Below are positions 18,596-25,855 of a DNA stretch of 64,000 bases, piece after piece. A model generated the notes under the pieces. It did not search any database, was not told the origin of the DNA, and was given only the letters and a program-made list of their open reading frames with translations. A program made the translations under genes and the position numbers. Within the stretch, counting starts at the first letter, position 1. Every line of letters starts with the position of its first letter. This DNA is from Polycladomyces zharkentensis. Lineage in GTDB: Bacteria; Bacillota; Bacilli; Thermoactinomycetales; JIR-001. The stretch spans positions 1-64,000 of the forward strand of contig NZ_JAFHAP010000010.1 in the NCBI RefSeq assembly GCF_016938855.1, read 5' to 3'.

Positions 18596-18991
18596 ATGAA
18601 AACGCCCATGGTGGATCATTCATCCAAATTTCGCCTGCGCTCCCCCCTGTTGGCAGGGTTGCTTCTGATCTGGACGGTAGTGATCGCCGGATCGGTATTG
18701 GTCACGTTTTTGTTGCGCTGGACTTCCGTACAGGAATCTTCCCTGCCGTTGTTCACATACGGCATCAATGGCTTCGCCCTGATCGGCGGCGGTTGGCTTG
18801 CCGGAAGGAAAAGCAAGCGGAAAGGTTGGTTGTACGGGGGAATGACCGGTTTGATGTATGCACTCATCGTCTGGATGATCGCATTTCTCGCTTTTGATAC
18901 CGCCATGCGTCTGCAACCGTTGCTGTTTACCGGAGCTGCGTTTGGATTAAGTGCATTGGGCGGCATGCTCGGCGTCAACTCCAGTCGATGA
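18596..18991 (+). CDS. yrzE: TIGR04086 family membrane protein YrzE
   Basis: A 131-residue protein with four hydrophobic helices and the GGGWLAGRKSKRKGWLYGGMTGLMYALIVW segment characteristic of TIGR04086 proteins. Function unknown. ATG at 18596 has GGAGG six bases upstream. In Bacillus this gene lies between yrbG and yajC; here about 10 kb of accessory DNA intervenes between it and yajC, so this gene marks the left border of the accessory block. Confidence 0.85.
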   Translation: MKTPMVDHSSKFRLRSPLLAGLLLIWTVVIAGSVLVTFLLRWTSVQESSLPLFTYGINGFALIGGGWLAGRKSKRKGWLYGGMTGLMYALIVWMIAFLAFDTAMRLQPLLFTGAAFGLSALGGMLGVNSSR

Positions 18992-19106
18992 CAAAATCAG
19001 AAACATCCGGTTTCAAGTGTGCACGCGCGGGGAATATATTCAAAAGCCCAACGCTTCGGTCTGAACGATGCCGGAGCTTTCCTTTTCATATAAAGGAGGG
19101 GAATCG

Positions 19107-19946
19107 GTGTTTCAGTCAGTCGAAACGATCATCGTAACCTGGATTGCATCTATCCTCCTCATCATCGGCTGGTGTCTTCGTTCCAATCCTTTCTCCGCCC
19201 TGCACGGCTTTGTCATCGATCTCTTTCGACAGAGGCGCCTGTTGATCCTTTTTGCGGGGGCACTCAGTGTATTGCTGCTCAACAAGCTGGAACTCTTGAT
19301 CGAACCGCATATTCAGCAAAAAATCGATTTCACCCCGTACATTTTTGCCTTTGAAGGCCATGTGACGCCCTTGTTTCAACAAACATTGGCATCCCGGCCT
19401 CTCACCTACATCACCACCTATTTTTATGTGATTGTATTTGCGGCTGTGATGGTTGCTTCACTGGCCATCTACCATCGGGAAAAGGACTTCCGTTCGTTGT
19501 ACGCGTTTTTGTATGCCATTTCGCTCAATTATTTTCTCGCGATCCCGTTTTTCCTGTTCATACCGGTGGAAGAGACATGGCACATGCATCCGGCTATACG
19601 ATTCCTGATCCCAGACGTCTATCCGGCCTTTGAGGAACAATACCGTCATTTCTCCGGATTGGACAACTCCTTCCCCAGCCTGCATACGTCCATCTCAGTC
19701 ATGATGGCCATGATCGCGTATCAGTCCAAAAATCGCCGGTTTGCCCGATTGACGATCGTTTCGGCCGCCGTCATTCTGTTTTCCATTTTGTATTTGGGTA
19801 TCCACTGGATCATGGATTTGCTGGCCGGCGTCATTCTGGGCATCGTCAGCGCATCGCTGGCATTCAGATGGAGTGACTATACACTCGCTTATCCGTGGTA
19901 TTTCCCGAACCGAAAAAAACCTGCTTCGGAACAGTCTTATCATTGA
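19107..19946 (+). CDS. PAP2-family phosphatase / inositolphosphotransferase-like membrane enzyme
   Basis: A 279-residue integral membrane protein with about six helices. The C-terminal half carries PAP2 motifs: DNSFPSLHTSISVMMA (central SxxxH) and LYLGIHWIMDLLAG (final H...D). The RxxxxxP first motif is not clear, as in Aur1/inositolphosphotransferase-like members. It likely removes or transfers a phosphate head group of a lipid. GTG start at 19107 follows AAAGGAGGGG. The 3' 236 bp (19701-19936) recur, slightly diverged, at 23758-23992 on the far side of the zinc locus. A strong terminator follows. Confidence 0.8.
   Translation: MFQSVETIIVTWIASILLIIGWCLRSNPFSALHGFVIDLFRQRRLLILFAGALSVLLLNKLELLIEPHIQQKIDFTPYIFAFEGHVTPLFQQTLASRPLTYITTYFYVIVFAAVMVASLAIYHREKDFRSLYAFLYAISLNYFLAIPFFLFIPVEETWHMHPAIRFLIPDVYPAFEEQYRHFSGLDNSFPSLHTSISVMMAMIAYQSKNRRFARLTIVSAAVILFSILYLGIHWIMDLLAGVILGIVSASLAFRWSDYTLAYPWYFPNRKKPASEQSYH
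19701..19936 (+). repeat. Left copy of a 235-bp direct repeat flanking the zinc locus
   Basis: The 3' part of the PAP2 gene. The right copy at 23758-23992 matches it almost throughout; I count roughly a dozen differences including one deleted base. Same orientation, 3.8 kb between copies. Confidence 0.95.
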
Positions 19947-19947
19947 A

Positions 19948-20001
19948 GAAAAAAACAACACCCCCTCGACTTCTTCTTGATCGAGGGGATGTTGTTTTTT
20001 T
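19948..20001. terminator. Bidirectional terminator
   Basis: AAAAAAACAACA and stem CCCCTCGA...TCGAGGGG with mirrored TGTTGTTTTTTT. It can end the PAP2 transcript and the His-rich protein transcript coming from the right. Confidence 0.9.
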
Positions 20002-20016
20002 AAAACGAGCTTCATT

Positions 20017-20367
20017 TTATCCTGATTGAACAGTGATCAATTCCACAGGCCCATGATCATCACAATGATCACCATGAACGTGATGAAGCCGACCATTTAC
20101 CAGATAATCTGTATGATCACCATGAGGAACCATCTCGTGACCACAATCTTTATCATGGTTACAACCACAAGCAACAGGACGACATGTGTCCGGGTTTATA
20201 TCAGATACATCAATTTTGCATTCATCCCAATGATCCCCATGTTGATGATGAAGATGGCCATCATGTACATAATCAACATGGCCTCTATGAAGGATTTTGG
20301 TATGACCACAAGATAAGCTGTGAATGTGTCCATGGTTTCCATGAACCTGATGCTCTAATTCACTCAA
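20017..20367 (-). CDS. Histidine/cysteine-rich protein with two metal-binding repeats
   Basis: A 116-residue soluble protein, no signal peptide. About a quarter of the residues are His, Cys or Asp. Two similar modules are seen: CGHTKILHRGHVDYVHDGHL followed by HHQHGDHWDEC (about 20-50), and CGHEMVPHGDHTDYLVNGRL followed by HHVHGDHCDDHG (about 75-106). Such repeats strongly suggest zinc or similar metal binding in the cytoplasm, either storage or handover; this is inference. TTG start at 20367 follows AAAGGGGG at eight bases. It stands next to a ZnuA-type binding protein and a permease pair, all more AT-rich than the backbone. Confidence 0.75.
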   Translation of the reverse strand: MSELEHQVHGNHGHIHSLSCGHTKILHRGHVDYVHDGHLHHQHGDHWDECKIDVSDINPDTCRPVACGCNHDKDCGHEMVPHGDHTDYLVNGRLHHVHGDHCDDHGPVELITVQSG

Positions 20368-20607
20368 AGAAATTGCCCCCTTTCATTGATTATTCCTTGC
20401 CCATCACCAGTATCCTCTTTTGTCATGGAAACATGCATCAGCGTTGCACATGCATGCGCATAAGTGAACGACTGAACAAAAAATAGAGGTTGTGCTGGCC
20501 GGAATGGCATCCAAAGGCCAATATCTCCCCGGTTTGCAGAGAGTATGTTTCAACTCTGTATCACCGATGAATAGAAGGTTTCCTTCCAAGATAAGGGAGT
20601 ATTGTTT

Positions 20608-21552
20608 TTAGTTTGGCTGAGCTTCCAATGCCTTCTCTAAACTCTCTGCGTTCTTTTTCATCATGGAGAAGTAATCCTCACCTCTATCTCGTTCTTTTTG
20701 GGTCAGTCCCTCCACTGGGTTCAAGGTTAACGATTCCGCGCCGATTTCCTTTTTGACAGCGTTAGCCGCTTTTCCATTGACCAGGGTTTCAAAGAGGATG
20801 TAGTGGATTGCGTGTTTTCGGGCGATATCTGTGATTTTCTCCAACTCCTTCGCAGTAGGCTCGTCTTCCGGTGACAGACCGGAAACCGGGATCTGCTCCC
20901 AACCATATCGTTTGGCTAAATACCCAAAGGCCGCATGAGAAACGATGAATTGATGTTTTGTCGCTCGGTTGGCGATTTCTTGAAAACGATGGTGCAAATC
21001 GTTTAAACCTGCCTCCAATCGTTTATAATTCGCTCGATAAGCTTTTTCGTGTTTGGGGTCGGCTTGGATCAAACCATCACGGATCGCTGCAGCTTGCTGC
21101 TTGGCCAAAACTGGATCCAACCATACATGAGGATCATACACCCCGTGGTCATGTTCCTCTTTATGTGACTCCTCCGACGGGTGCAACTGGATGGATCGAG
21201 TCGAATTTACAATCACTGTTCGTTTCGTATCCAAAAAGGGCTTAACTTTGTCGACCCAACCTTCCAATCCAGCACCGTTGTAAATGAATACGTCAGCTTC
21301 TGACAATCGGCTCATCTGTTTAGGAGAGGGTTCGAAATCATGCGGTTCCACTCCAGCCGGCACCATGTTCGTAACCTCAACATAATGTCCTCCGATCTTT
21401 TCCGCAAAATCCGCCAAAGGATAAAAGCTGGCATATACCTGGATTTTTTCTTTCTGTGAAGATTGGTCCCCCATTGCCGAAGTGGTACATCCGACGAGGA
21501 AGCAAATTCCCACCACAAGAAAGACAAACCATCCGTAGCGCAACAATTTCAT
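20608..21552 (-). CDS. znuA: ZnuA-type zinc ABC transporter substrate-binding lipoprotein
   Basis: A 314-residue cluster A-I binding protein. Lipobox FLVGC with Cys22; then VYASFYPLADFAEKIGG, GVEPHDFEPSPKQ (metal His), NGAGLEGW, a short charged His-containing loop SEESHKEEHDHG and DPHVWLDP, and the second His in VSHAAFGYLAKRYG. These are ZnuA/AdcA features; the His loop favours zinc over manganese. The ATG at 21552 has GGAGG seven bases upstream; an ATG at 21557 is too close. A Zur-like box lies 62-76 bp upstream. No ABC permease or ATPase gene accompanies it here, which is unusual. Confidence 0.88.
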   Translation of the reverse strand: MKLLRYGWFVFLVVGICFLVGCTTSAMGDQSSQKEKIQVYASFYPLADFAEKIGGHYVEVTNMVPAGVEPHDFEPSPKQMSRLSEADVFIYNGAGLEGWVDKVKPFLDTKRTVIVNSTRSIQLHPSEESHKEEHDHGVYDPHVWLDPVLAKQQAAAIRDGLIQADPKHEKAYRANYKRLEAGLNDLHHRFQEIANRATKHQFIVSHAAFGYLAKRYGWEQIPVSGLSPEDEPTAKELEKITDIARKHAIHYILFETLVNGKAANAVKKEIGAESLTLNPVEGLTQKERDRGEDYFSMMKKNAESLEKALEAQPN

Positions 21553-21613
21553 ATCCATTCCTCCATTCAAATACATACGATTAGTCAACCCTACTGGATA
21601 CACAATGATTAAA

Positions 21614-21628
21614 TCGTAATCATTATGA
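21614..21628 (-). promoter_or_regulatory. Zur box upstream of znuA
   Basis: TCGTAATCATTATGA matches the Bacillus Zur operator TCGTAATnATTACGA at all but one defined position. It lies where the znuA promoter must be, so zinc repression by Zur is expected. Confidence 0.75.
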
Positions 21629-21761
21629 TTTATATGAACTTATGATAAACCTATTCAACAGTTGTTGTCTACATAATCCGGAAGCCCTTTATGCATGAAT
21701 TTTACCTATTAGTCGAAATTAGTCGAAGTGACCTTTTGATGTGGAATCCATCTGATGAGTA

Positions 21762-21795
21762 TGTTATACTGGCCAATAAAGCGTAATTATTCGTA
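21762..21795 (+). promoter_or_regulatory. Extended -10 promoter with a degenerate Zur-like box
   Basis: TG-T-TATACT (21762-21770) is a good extended -10 element on the plus strand. Just downstream GCGTAATTATTCGTA (21781-21795) keeps 11 of 14 defined positions of the Zur box, so a Zur-regulated promoter for the permease pair is possible. The following leader to 21976 (about 200 nt) has an open frame without recognisable protein and may be a remnant. Confidence 0.4.
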
Positions 21796-21976
21796 TTTAT
21801 GGAGACAGGATCAATGTTCAAATCGAGCGTATCCGGCGGAAATTGTCCCAGTACTTTCCCGCCTTGCTTCACCTATACTCTGCAAGAAAGCTGGTTATGG
21901 CCTCTCCGACCATTTCAGCGCCCTGAAAATGGGATGTACGATTGCGGGTGAGATCCCAAAGGTGAGGTGAAAGTGA

Positions 21977-22822
21977 ATGAAGAGGAAACGATTTGATTTT
22001 GGAAGATTATTGCAAGCTGTGATTCTATTTGGTTTTTCGATCTATCTGATCAAGCTTTTTGGCACCGGGGAAATCCACAAATTAGTAGCCCCTCATATTG
22101 CAGCTTTATTGAAGCTGACACTCGGTGTCCTCGTTGTGATGACCTTGTATGCTCTGTTGACATTCTTTACGAAGCGGTCATCTTGTGAGTGTGACCATGA
22201 TCATTCCCATCATCATGCGCATGATCATGGCCAATTGAATCCGGTGTCGCTTCTGTTAGTAGTCCCCGTTGTTCTGGGATTGTTAGTGCCTACTCAAGCA
22301 TTAGGAGTCTCAAAGATGAAAAATGGTCTTCAAACGTTACCCAAAGTCGACTTATCAAAGGTTCCCCGAGAAGAGGCGTCGTATGTTACAAAACCTCCAA
22401 AACCCAAAGAAGGATCGGAATTGTCCTTAGCCGATGTGGCGGAAAATATCTTAATAGCACCAGAGTATTATTTTAATCGGAGGTTCAAATTTACTGGATT
22501 TGTTTATCATCCAGATGGTTGGCCGTCAAACCGCATGATCTTGTGCCGATACTTAATTGCCTGCTGTGCGGCTGATGCGAGTCCGATTGGAATTGCAGTA
22601 GAGATGAAGGACGCAGCGAAGTACAAAAACAATTCTTGGGTACATATTGAAGGGACGATATCAACACGGAAGATTCCTCAATTAGACCGCATTGAAGCCA
22701 CCAATTGGTATTACGGTTACCCGGAAAAGCCCGTACTGTTCGTTCATACCATTAAACAAATTAAGGAACCCAAAGATCCTTATATCTATTTCACCGGACT
22801 GAATGTGACAGGGGGCAACTAA
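21977..22822 (+). CDS. TIGR03943 family putative permease partner (YcgQ-like)
   Basis: A 281-residue protein. Two N-terminal helices (LLQAVILFGFSIYLIKLFG and LLKLTLGVLVVMTLYALLTFF) are followed by a metal-binding loop CECDHDHSHHHAHDHG (about 70-85), a third helix and an extracytoplasmic C-terminal domain with FVYHPDGWPSNRMILCRYLIACCAADASPIGI. This is the TIGR03943/DUF1980 architecture, which is always paired with a DUF318-type permease. The His loop and location beside znuA point to zinc; transport has not been shown for the family as far as I know. ATG at 21977 follows GAGGTGA. The permease gene starts 4 bp later. Confidence 0.8.
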   Translation: MKRKRFDFGRLLQAVILFGFSIYLIKLFGTGEIHKLVAPHIAALLKLTLGVLVVMTLYALLTFFTKRSSCECDHDHSHHHAHDHGQLNPVSLLLVVPVVLGLLVPTQALGVSKMKNGLQTLPKVDLSKVPREEASYVTKPPKPKEGSELSLADVAENILIAPEYYFNRRFKFTGFVYHPDGWPSNRMILCRYLIACCAADASPIGIAVEMKDAAKYKNNSWVHIEGTISTRKIPQLDRIEATNWYYGYPEKPVLFVHTIKQIKEPKDPYIYFTGLNVTGGN

Positions 22823-22826
22823 AACA

Positions 22827-23741
22827 ATGTGGCAAGCCGCACAAACAATATTTCTTTCCATTGTCCTTGAGTCGTTGCCTTTCGTTTTATTAGGCGTATT
22901 ACTTTCTTCGTTGATTCAGGAACTCGTGTCACAAGAGAGAATGTTACGGCTGATGCCGAAAAACGGTAAAATGGCTGTTCTCGTCTCCTCTCTTTTCGGA
23001 CTGGTTCTCCCGGTTTGTGATTGCGGAACGATCCCGGTTGCTCGTAGCTTGATAAGAAAGGGAATGCCAACTTCTGTAGCAGTGTCCTTCACACTGTCAG
23101 CGCCTGTAGTTAATCCGATCACAATGATTGCAACTTATGTCGCGTTTGGCATGAATGCTTCCATGATGTGGTTGCGGGTGACCACAACGTTTGTTATTTC
23201 TGTCGTGATTGGCTGGATACTCCTCTCTATTGAAACAAAGGAAAATAAACATTTGGAAACGAGATGTTACGAACATGCTCTAGCAGAAACAGCGACTACG
23301 CGCTCTGTTCAACATAGACGATCTGTCTCGCAAGTCTTTGGTGCAGTTATTGGACATGCGATTATCGAGTTTTTCGAAGTCGGGGGATTTGTGGTTGCCA
23401 GTGCAGCAGTGGCTGCCGTATTGCAAACGTGGATTCCTGCATCCGTATTGTCTCCTGTTGGAAAAGATCCAATTTGGTCCGTTGCAGGGATGATGATTCT
23501 CGCTATTCTGTTATCCCTCTGTTCAGAAGCAGATGCATTTGTTGCACGCTCACTGTCGGGATTGACAACAACTGGAGGGGTATTGGGGTTCTTGGTGATC
23601 GGACAAATGATCGATATGCGAAATATGTTTCTACTCCCAAGCGTTTTTTCACGTCGGATCGTCATCATTGCTTTTTCCCTCGCCATGATCCTGACGCTAT
23701 GTGGAGGGATTCTGATCAACTACATCGGGTTTAAGATCTAG
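22827..23741 (+). CDS. DUF318/ArsP-like permease (YcgR-like)
   Basis: A 304-residue membrane protein with about eight helices. The conserved core of the UPF0718/DUF318 family is visible: LESLPFVLLGVLLSSLIQEL, LVLPVCDCGTIPVARSLIRKGMP with the CDCG motif (about 58-61), and SFTLSAPVVNPITMIATYVAF, repeated in the second half as LCSEADAFVARSL. Family members export organic arsenicals or, in the YcgR branch paired with TIGR03943, are suspected metal transporters. Co-transcribed with the upstream gene. Seventeen bases after its stop begins the truncated PAP2 copy. Confidence 0.82.
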   Translation: MWQAAQTIFLSIVLESLPFVLLGVLLSSLIQELVSQERMLRLMPKNGKMAVLVSSLFGLVLPVCDCGTIPVARSLIRKGMPTSVAVSFTLSAPVVNPITMIATYVAFGMNASMMWLRVTTTFVISVVIGWILLSIETKENKHLETRCYEHALAETATTRSVQHRRSVSQVFGAVIGHAIIEFFEVGGFVVASAAVAAVLQTWIPASVLSPVGKDPIWSVAGMMILAILLSLCSEADAFVARSLSGLTTTGGVLGFLVIGQMIDMRNMFLLPSVFSRRIVIIAFSLAMILTLCGGILINYIGFKI

Positions 23742-23757
23742 ATGGTTCCAAATCGGA

Positions 23758-24001
23758 ATGATGGCCATGATCGCGTATCAGTCCAAAAATCGCCGGTTTG
23801 CCCGATTGACGGTCGTTTCGGCCGCCATCATTCTGTTTTCCATTTTGTATTTGGGAATCCACTGGATCATGAATTGCTGGCCGGCGTCATTCTGGGTATC
23901 GCCAGCGCATCGCTGGCATTCAGATGGAGTGACGATACTCTCGCTTATCCGTGGTATTTCCCGAACCGTAAAAAACCTGCTTCGGAACAGTCCTTGCAGT
24001 G
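23758..24001 (+). pseudogene. Truncated, frameshifted copy of the PAP2 gene 3' end
   Basis: Matches 19701-19946 nearly base for base. It lacks the first two thirds of the gene and has one base deleted (CATGAATTGC against CATGGATTTGC), which breaks the frame at about 23870. No ribosome site. It is the right arm of the direct repeat bracketing the zinc locus. Confidence 0.95.
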
Positions 24002-24008
24002 ATCAATC

Positions 24009-24043
24009 AACCGGTGCCGCATTTCGGCGCCGGTTGTTTTTTG
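24009..24043 (+). terminator. Terminator after the zinc permease / PAP2 fragment
   Basis: Hairpin AACCGGTGCCG-CATTT-CGGCGCCGGTT followed by GTTTTTT. Confidence 0.9.
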
Positions 24044-24047
24044 GATG

Positions 24048-24061
24048 GGAAAACGTTTGCA
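24048..24061 (+). promoter_or_regulatory. cre-like site upstream of the amylase gene
   Basis: GGAAAACGTTTGCA fits the CcpA site consensus TGnAAnCGnWnnCA except for the first base. It is 215 bp upstream of the amylase start. Weak evidence by itself. Confidence 0.35.
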
Positions 24062-24185
24062 CAAACGATGTACCATCTTTTTTACTGATTGATAAACCTT
24101 TTGTATAAACAACCGAAAGATAGCACCAGAACGCTTTTGCAATCGTTTTCTTCATTTTGCACATGTTTGCGCATATATGCGAATC

Positions 24186-24237
24186 TTGAAATATTTTCGC
24201 AATTTTTGTATGATCTTTTGCGAAACCGGTTTCACAA
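24186..24237 (+). promoter_or_regulatory. Amylase promoter with LacI-family operator
   Basis: A -35 TTGAAA (24186-24191), 17-bp spacer and -10 TATGAT (24209-24214) form a good sigma-A promoter. Over the start region lies the near-perfect palindrome TTGCGAAACCGGTTTCACAA (24218-24237), with the central CG typical of LacI/MalR-type repressors. Binding would block transcription of the amylase. The repressor gene is not in the window. Confidence 0.7.
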
Positions 24238-24262
24238 CCGGTAAACCATCACGGAGGTGGCG

Positions 24263-25711
24263 ATGTGGATGAGATGGGTGTTGCGCACGGTCGTCATTGC
24301 GACACTCGCGGGTTTGTTATGGACAGGTTCCACCCCTCCCGCTCAGGCATTGACGTCCACGGAATGGCAAAAGAAAAGCATCTATTTCATCATGACGGAC
24401 CGGTTTTCCGATGGTGATCCATCCAACAACAACTACGGGGGATTCGCATCGGACAAATCGGACCCGCGCAAATGGCATGGCGGTGATTTCCAAGGGATTA
24501 TCAATCAGCTGGATTACATCAAGGGAATGGGCTTCAACGCGATTTGGATCACACCGGTTACGATGCAGAAAAGTGCAAACGCTTACCATGGCTACTGGAC
24601 CTACGACTTCTACAGCGTGGACGGCCATCTGGGTTCGATGGCCAAATTGCAGGAGTTGGTGCAGACCGCTCACAGCAAGGGGATTTCCGTCATGTTGGAC
24701 GTGGTGGCCAACCACACGGGCGATTTCCAACCCGGCAGCTATGCGGCTCCGCCATTTGACAAGCATGATTGGTATCACCACAACGGCGATGTGCAAGACT
24801 GGAATGATCAATGGTGGGTGGAAAACGGGGACGTAGCGGGTTTGGACGATCTGAATCAGGAGAACCCGGCCACTGCCGCCGAGTTGAAAAACTGGATTCG
24901 CTGGCTGGTGCAGACCACAGTCGTGGACGGCTTGCGCGTGGACACGGTGAAACACGTTCCGAAGTGGTTCTGGCGCGATTTTGACGCCGCCGCCAACACA
25001 TTCACCATCGGTGAGGTGTACAGCGGAGATCCCGCTTATGTCGCGGATTACACCAATTATCTGGATGCTGTGCTGGATTTCCCCATGTATTACACGATCA
25101 AAAACGTCTTCGGGCACGATCAGTCGATGTATCAAATCCGGGACCGCTATGCCGATGATTGGCGTTATCAAAACAAATTCACCAACGGCCTGTTCATCGA
25201 CAACCACGATGTTCCCCGCTTTTTGTCCGACGCCACCGGGCGGCCCGGTGCCAGCTGGGACAAGTGGCCACAGTTGAAAGCAGCCCTCGGGTTTATCTTC
25301 ACTTCCCGCGGCATACCCATCGTTTATCAGGGAACGGAACAGGGATTCAGCGGCGGCAATGATCCCTACAACCGTGAGGACATGGTTTTCAATCCCAACC
25401 ACGAACTGTACAAATACATCGCCAAACTGAACAGCATTCGCAACGCTCATCCCGCCCTGCAGGACGGTTCGCAGGAGGAAAAATGGGTGGACGACACCTT
25501 CTACGCCTTCCAACGGTCCAAAAACGGCGACGAGGTTGTGGTGATGATCAACAACTCCTGGAACAGCCAGACACGCACCATTCCCAATCTCTCCAATCTG
25601 CCCGACGGCACTGTGCTGTATAACCGGATGGGAACGGACACGGCCACCGTCAACAACGGCGCCATCACCTCCACCTTGGGACCGAAGGAAGTGAAGATTT
25701 TTACCAAATGA
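24263..25711 (+). CDS. Secreted alpha-amylase (glycoside hydrolase family 13)
   Basis: A 482-residue exoenzyme that hydrolyses alpha-1,4-glucans. Signal peptide MWMRWVLRTVVIATLAGLLW...AQA; mature enzyme starts near residue 30. The four GH13 regions are complete: DVVANHTG (I), GLRVDTVKH (II, nucleophile Asp227), TIGEVYSG (III, acid Glu251) and FIDNHDVPRF (IV, Asp316). A small C-terminal beta domain follows; no starch-binding module. Several starts are possible; ATG at 24263 has GGAGG five bases upstream. Regulated by the operator just upstream; a hairpin follows the gene. Its product would feed sugar transporters such as the one at 3.9-9.1 kb, but no link is proven. Confidence 0.93.
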   Translation: MWMRWVLRTVVIATLAGLLWTGSTPPAQALTSTEWQKKSIYFIMTDRFSDGDPSNNNYGGFASDKSDPRKWHGGDFQGIINQLDYIKGMGFNAIWITPVTMQKSANAYHGYWTYDFYSVDGHLGSMAKLQELVQTAHSKGISVMLDVVANHTGDFQPGSYAAPPFDKHDWYHHNGDVQDWNDQWWVENGDVAGLDDLNQENPATAAELKNWIRWLVQTTVVDGLRVDTVKHVPKWFWRDFDAAANTFTIGEVYSGDPAYVADYTNYLDAVLDFPMYYTIKNVFGHDQSMYQIRDRYADDWRYQNKFTNGLFIDNHDVPRFLSDATGRPGASWDKWPQLKAALGFIFTSRGIPIVYQGTEQGFSGGNDPYNREDMVFNPNHELYKYIAKLNSIRNAHPALQDGSQEEKWVDDTFYAFQRSKNGDEVVVMINNSWNSQTRTIPNLSNLPDGTVLYNRMGTDTATVNNGAITSTLGPKEVKIFTK

Positions 25712-25722
25712 TGATGTGTCAT

Positions 25723-25788
25723 TTCACTTGCAGGCCTGGCAGTTGCCGGGCCTGATCAATTGTTCGGCAAGTGAATCACTCTTTATTC
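25723..25788 (+). terminator. Probable terminator after the amylase gene
   Basis: Outer stem TTCACTTGC/GCAAGTGAA encloses a second hairpin CAGGCC...GGCCTG; followed by TCACTCTTTATT. The T-run is imperfect. Confidence 0.55.
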
Positions 25789-25855
25789 CACATCGATCTG
25801 GTTTTCTGCTATGATGTTGATGAAATCGATGCCATCCAAAAAGGAGCAACCCATT

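Noticed and set aside
21755-21970. 71-residue open frame upstream of the TIGR03943 gene
   Set aside because: It starts within the promoter, has no ribosome site and matches no family I know; kept only as a leader or remnant.
24317-25513. Long minus-strand open frame antisense to the amylase gene
   Set aside because: The amylase has all catalytic motifs; the antisense frame has none and no start signals.
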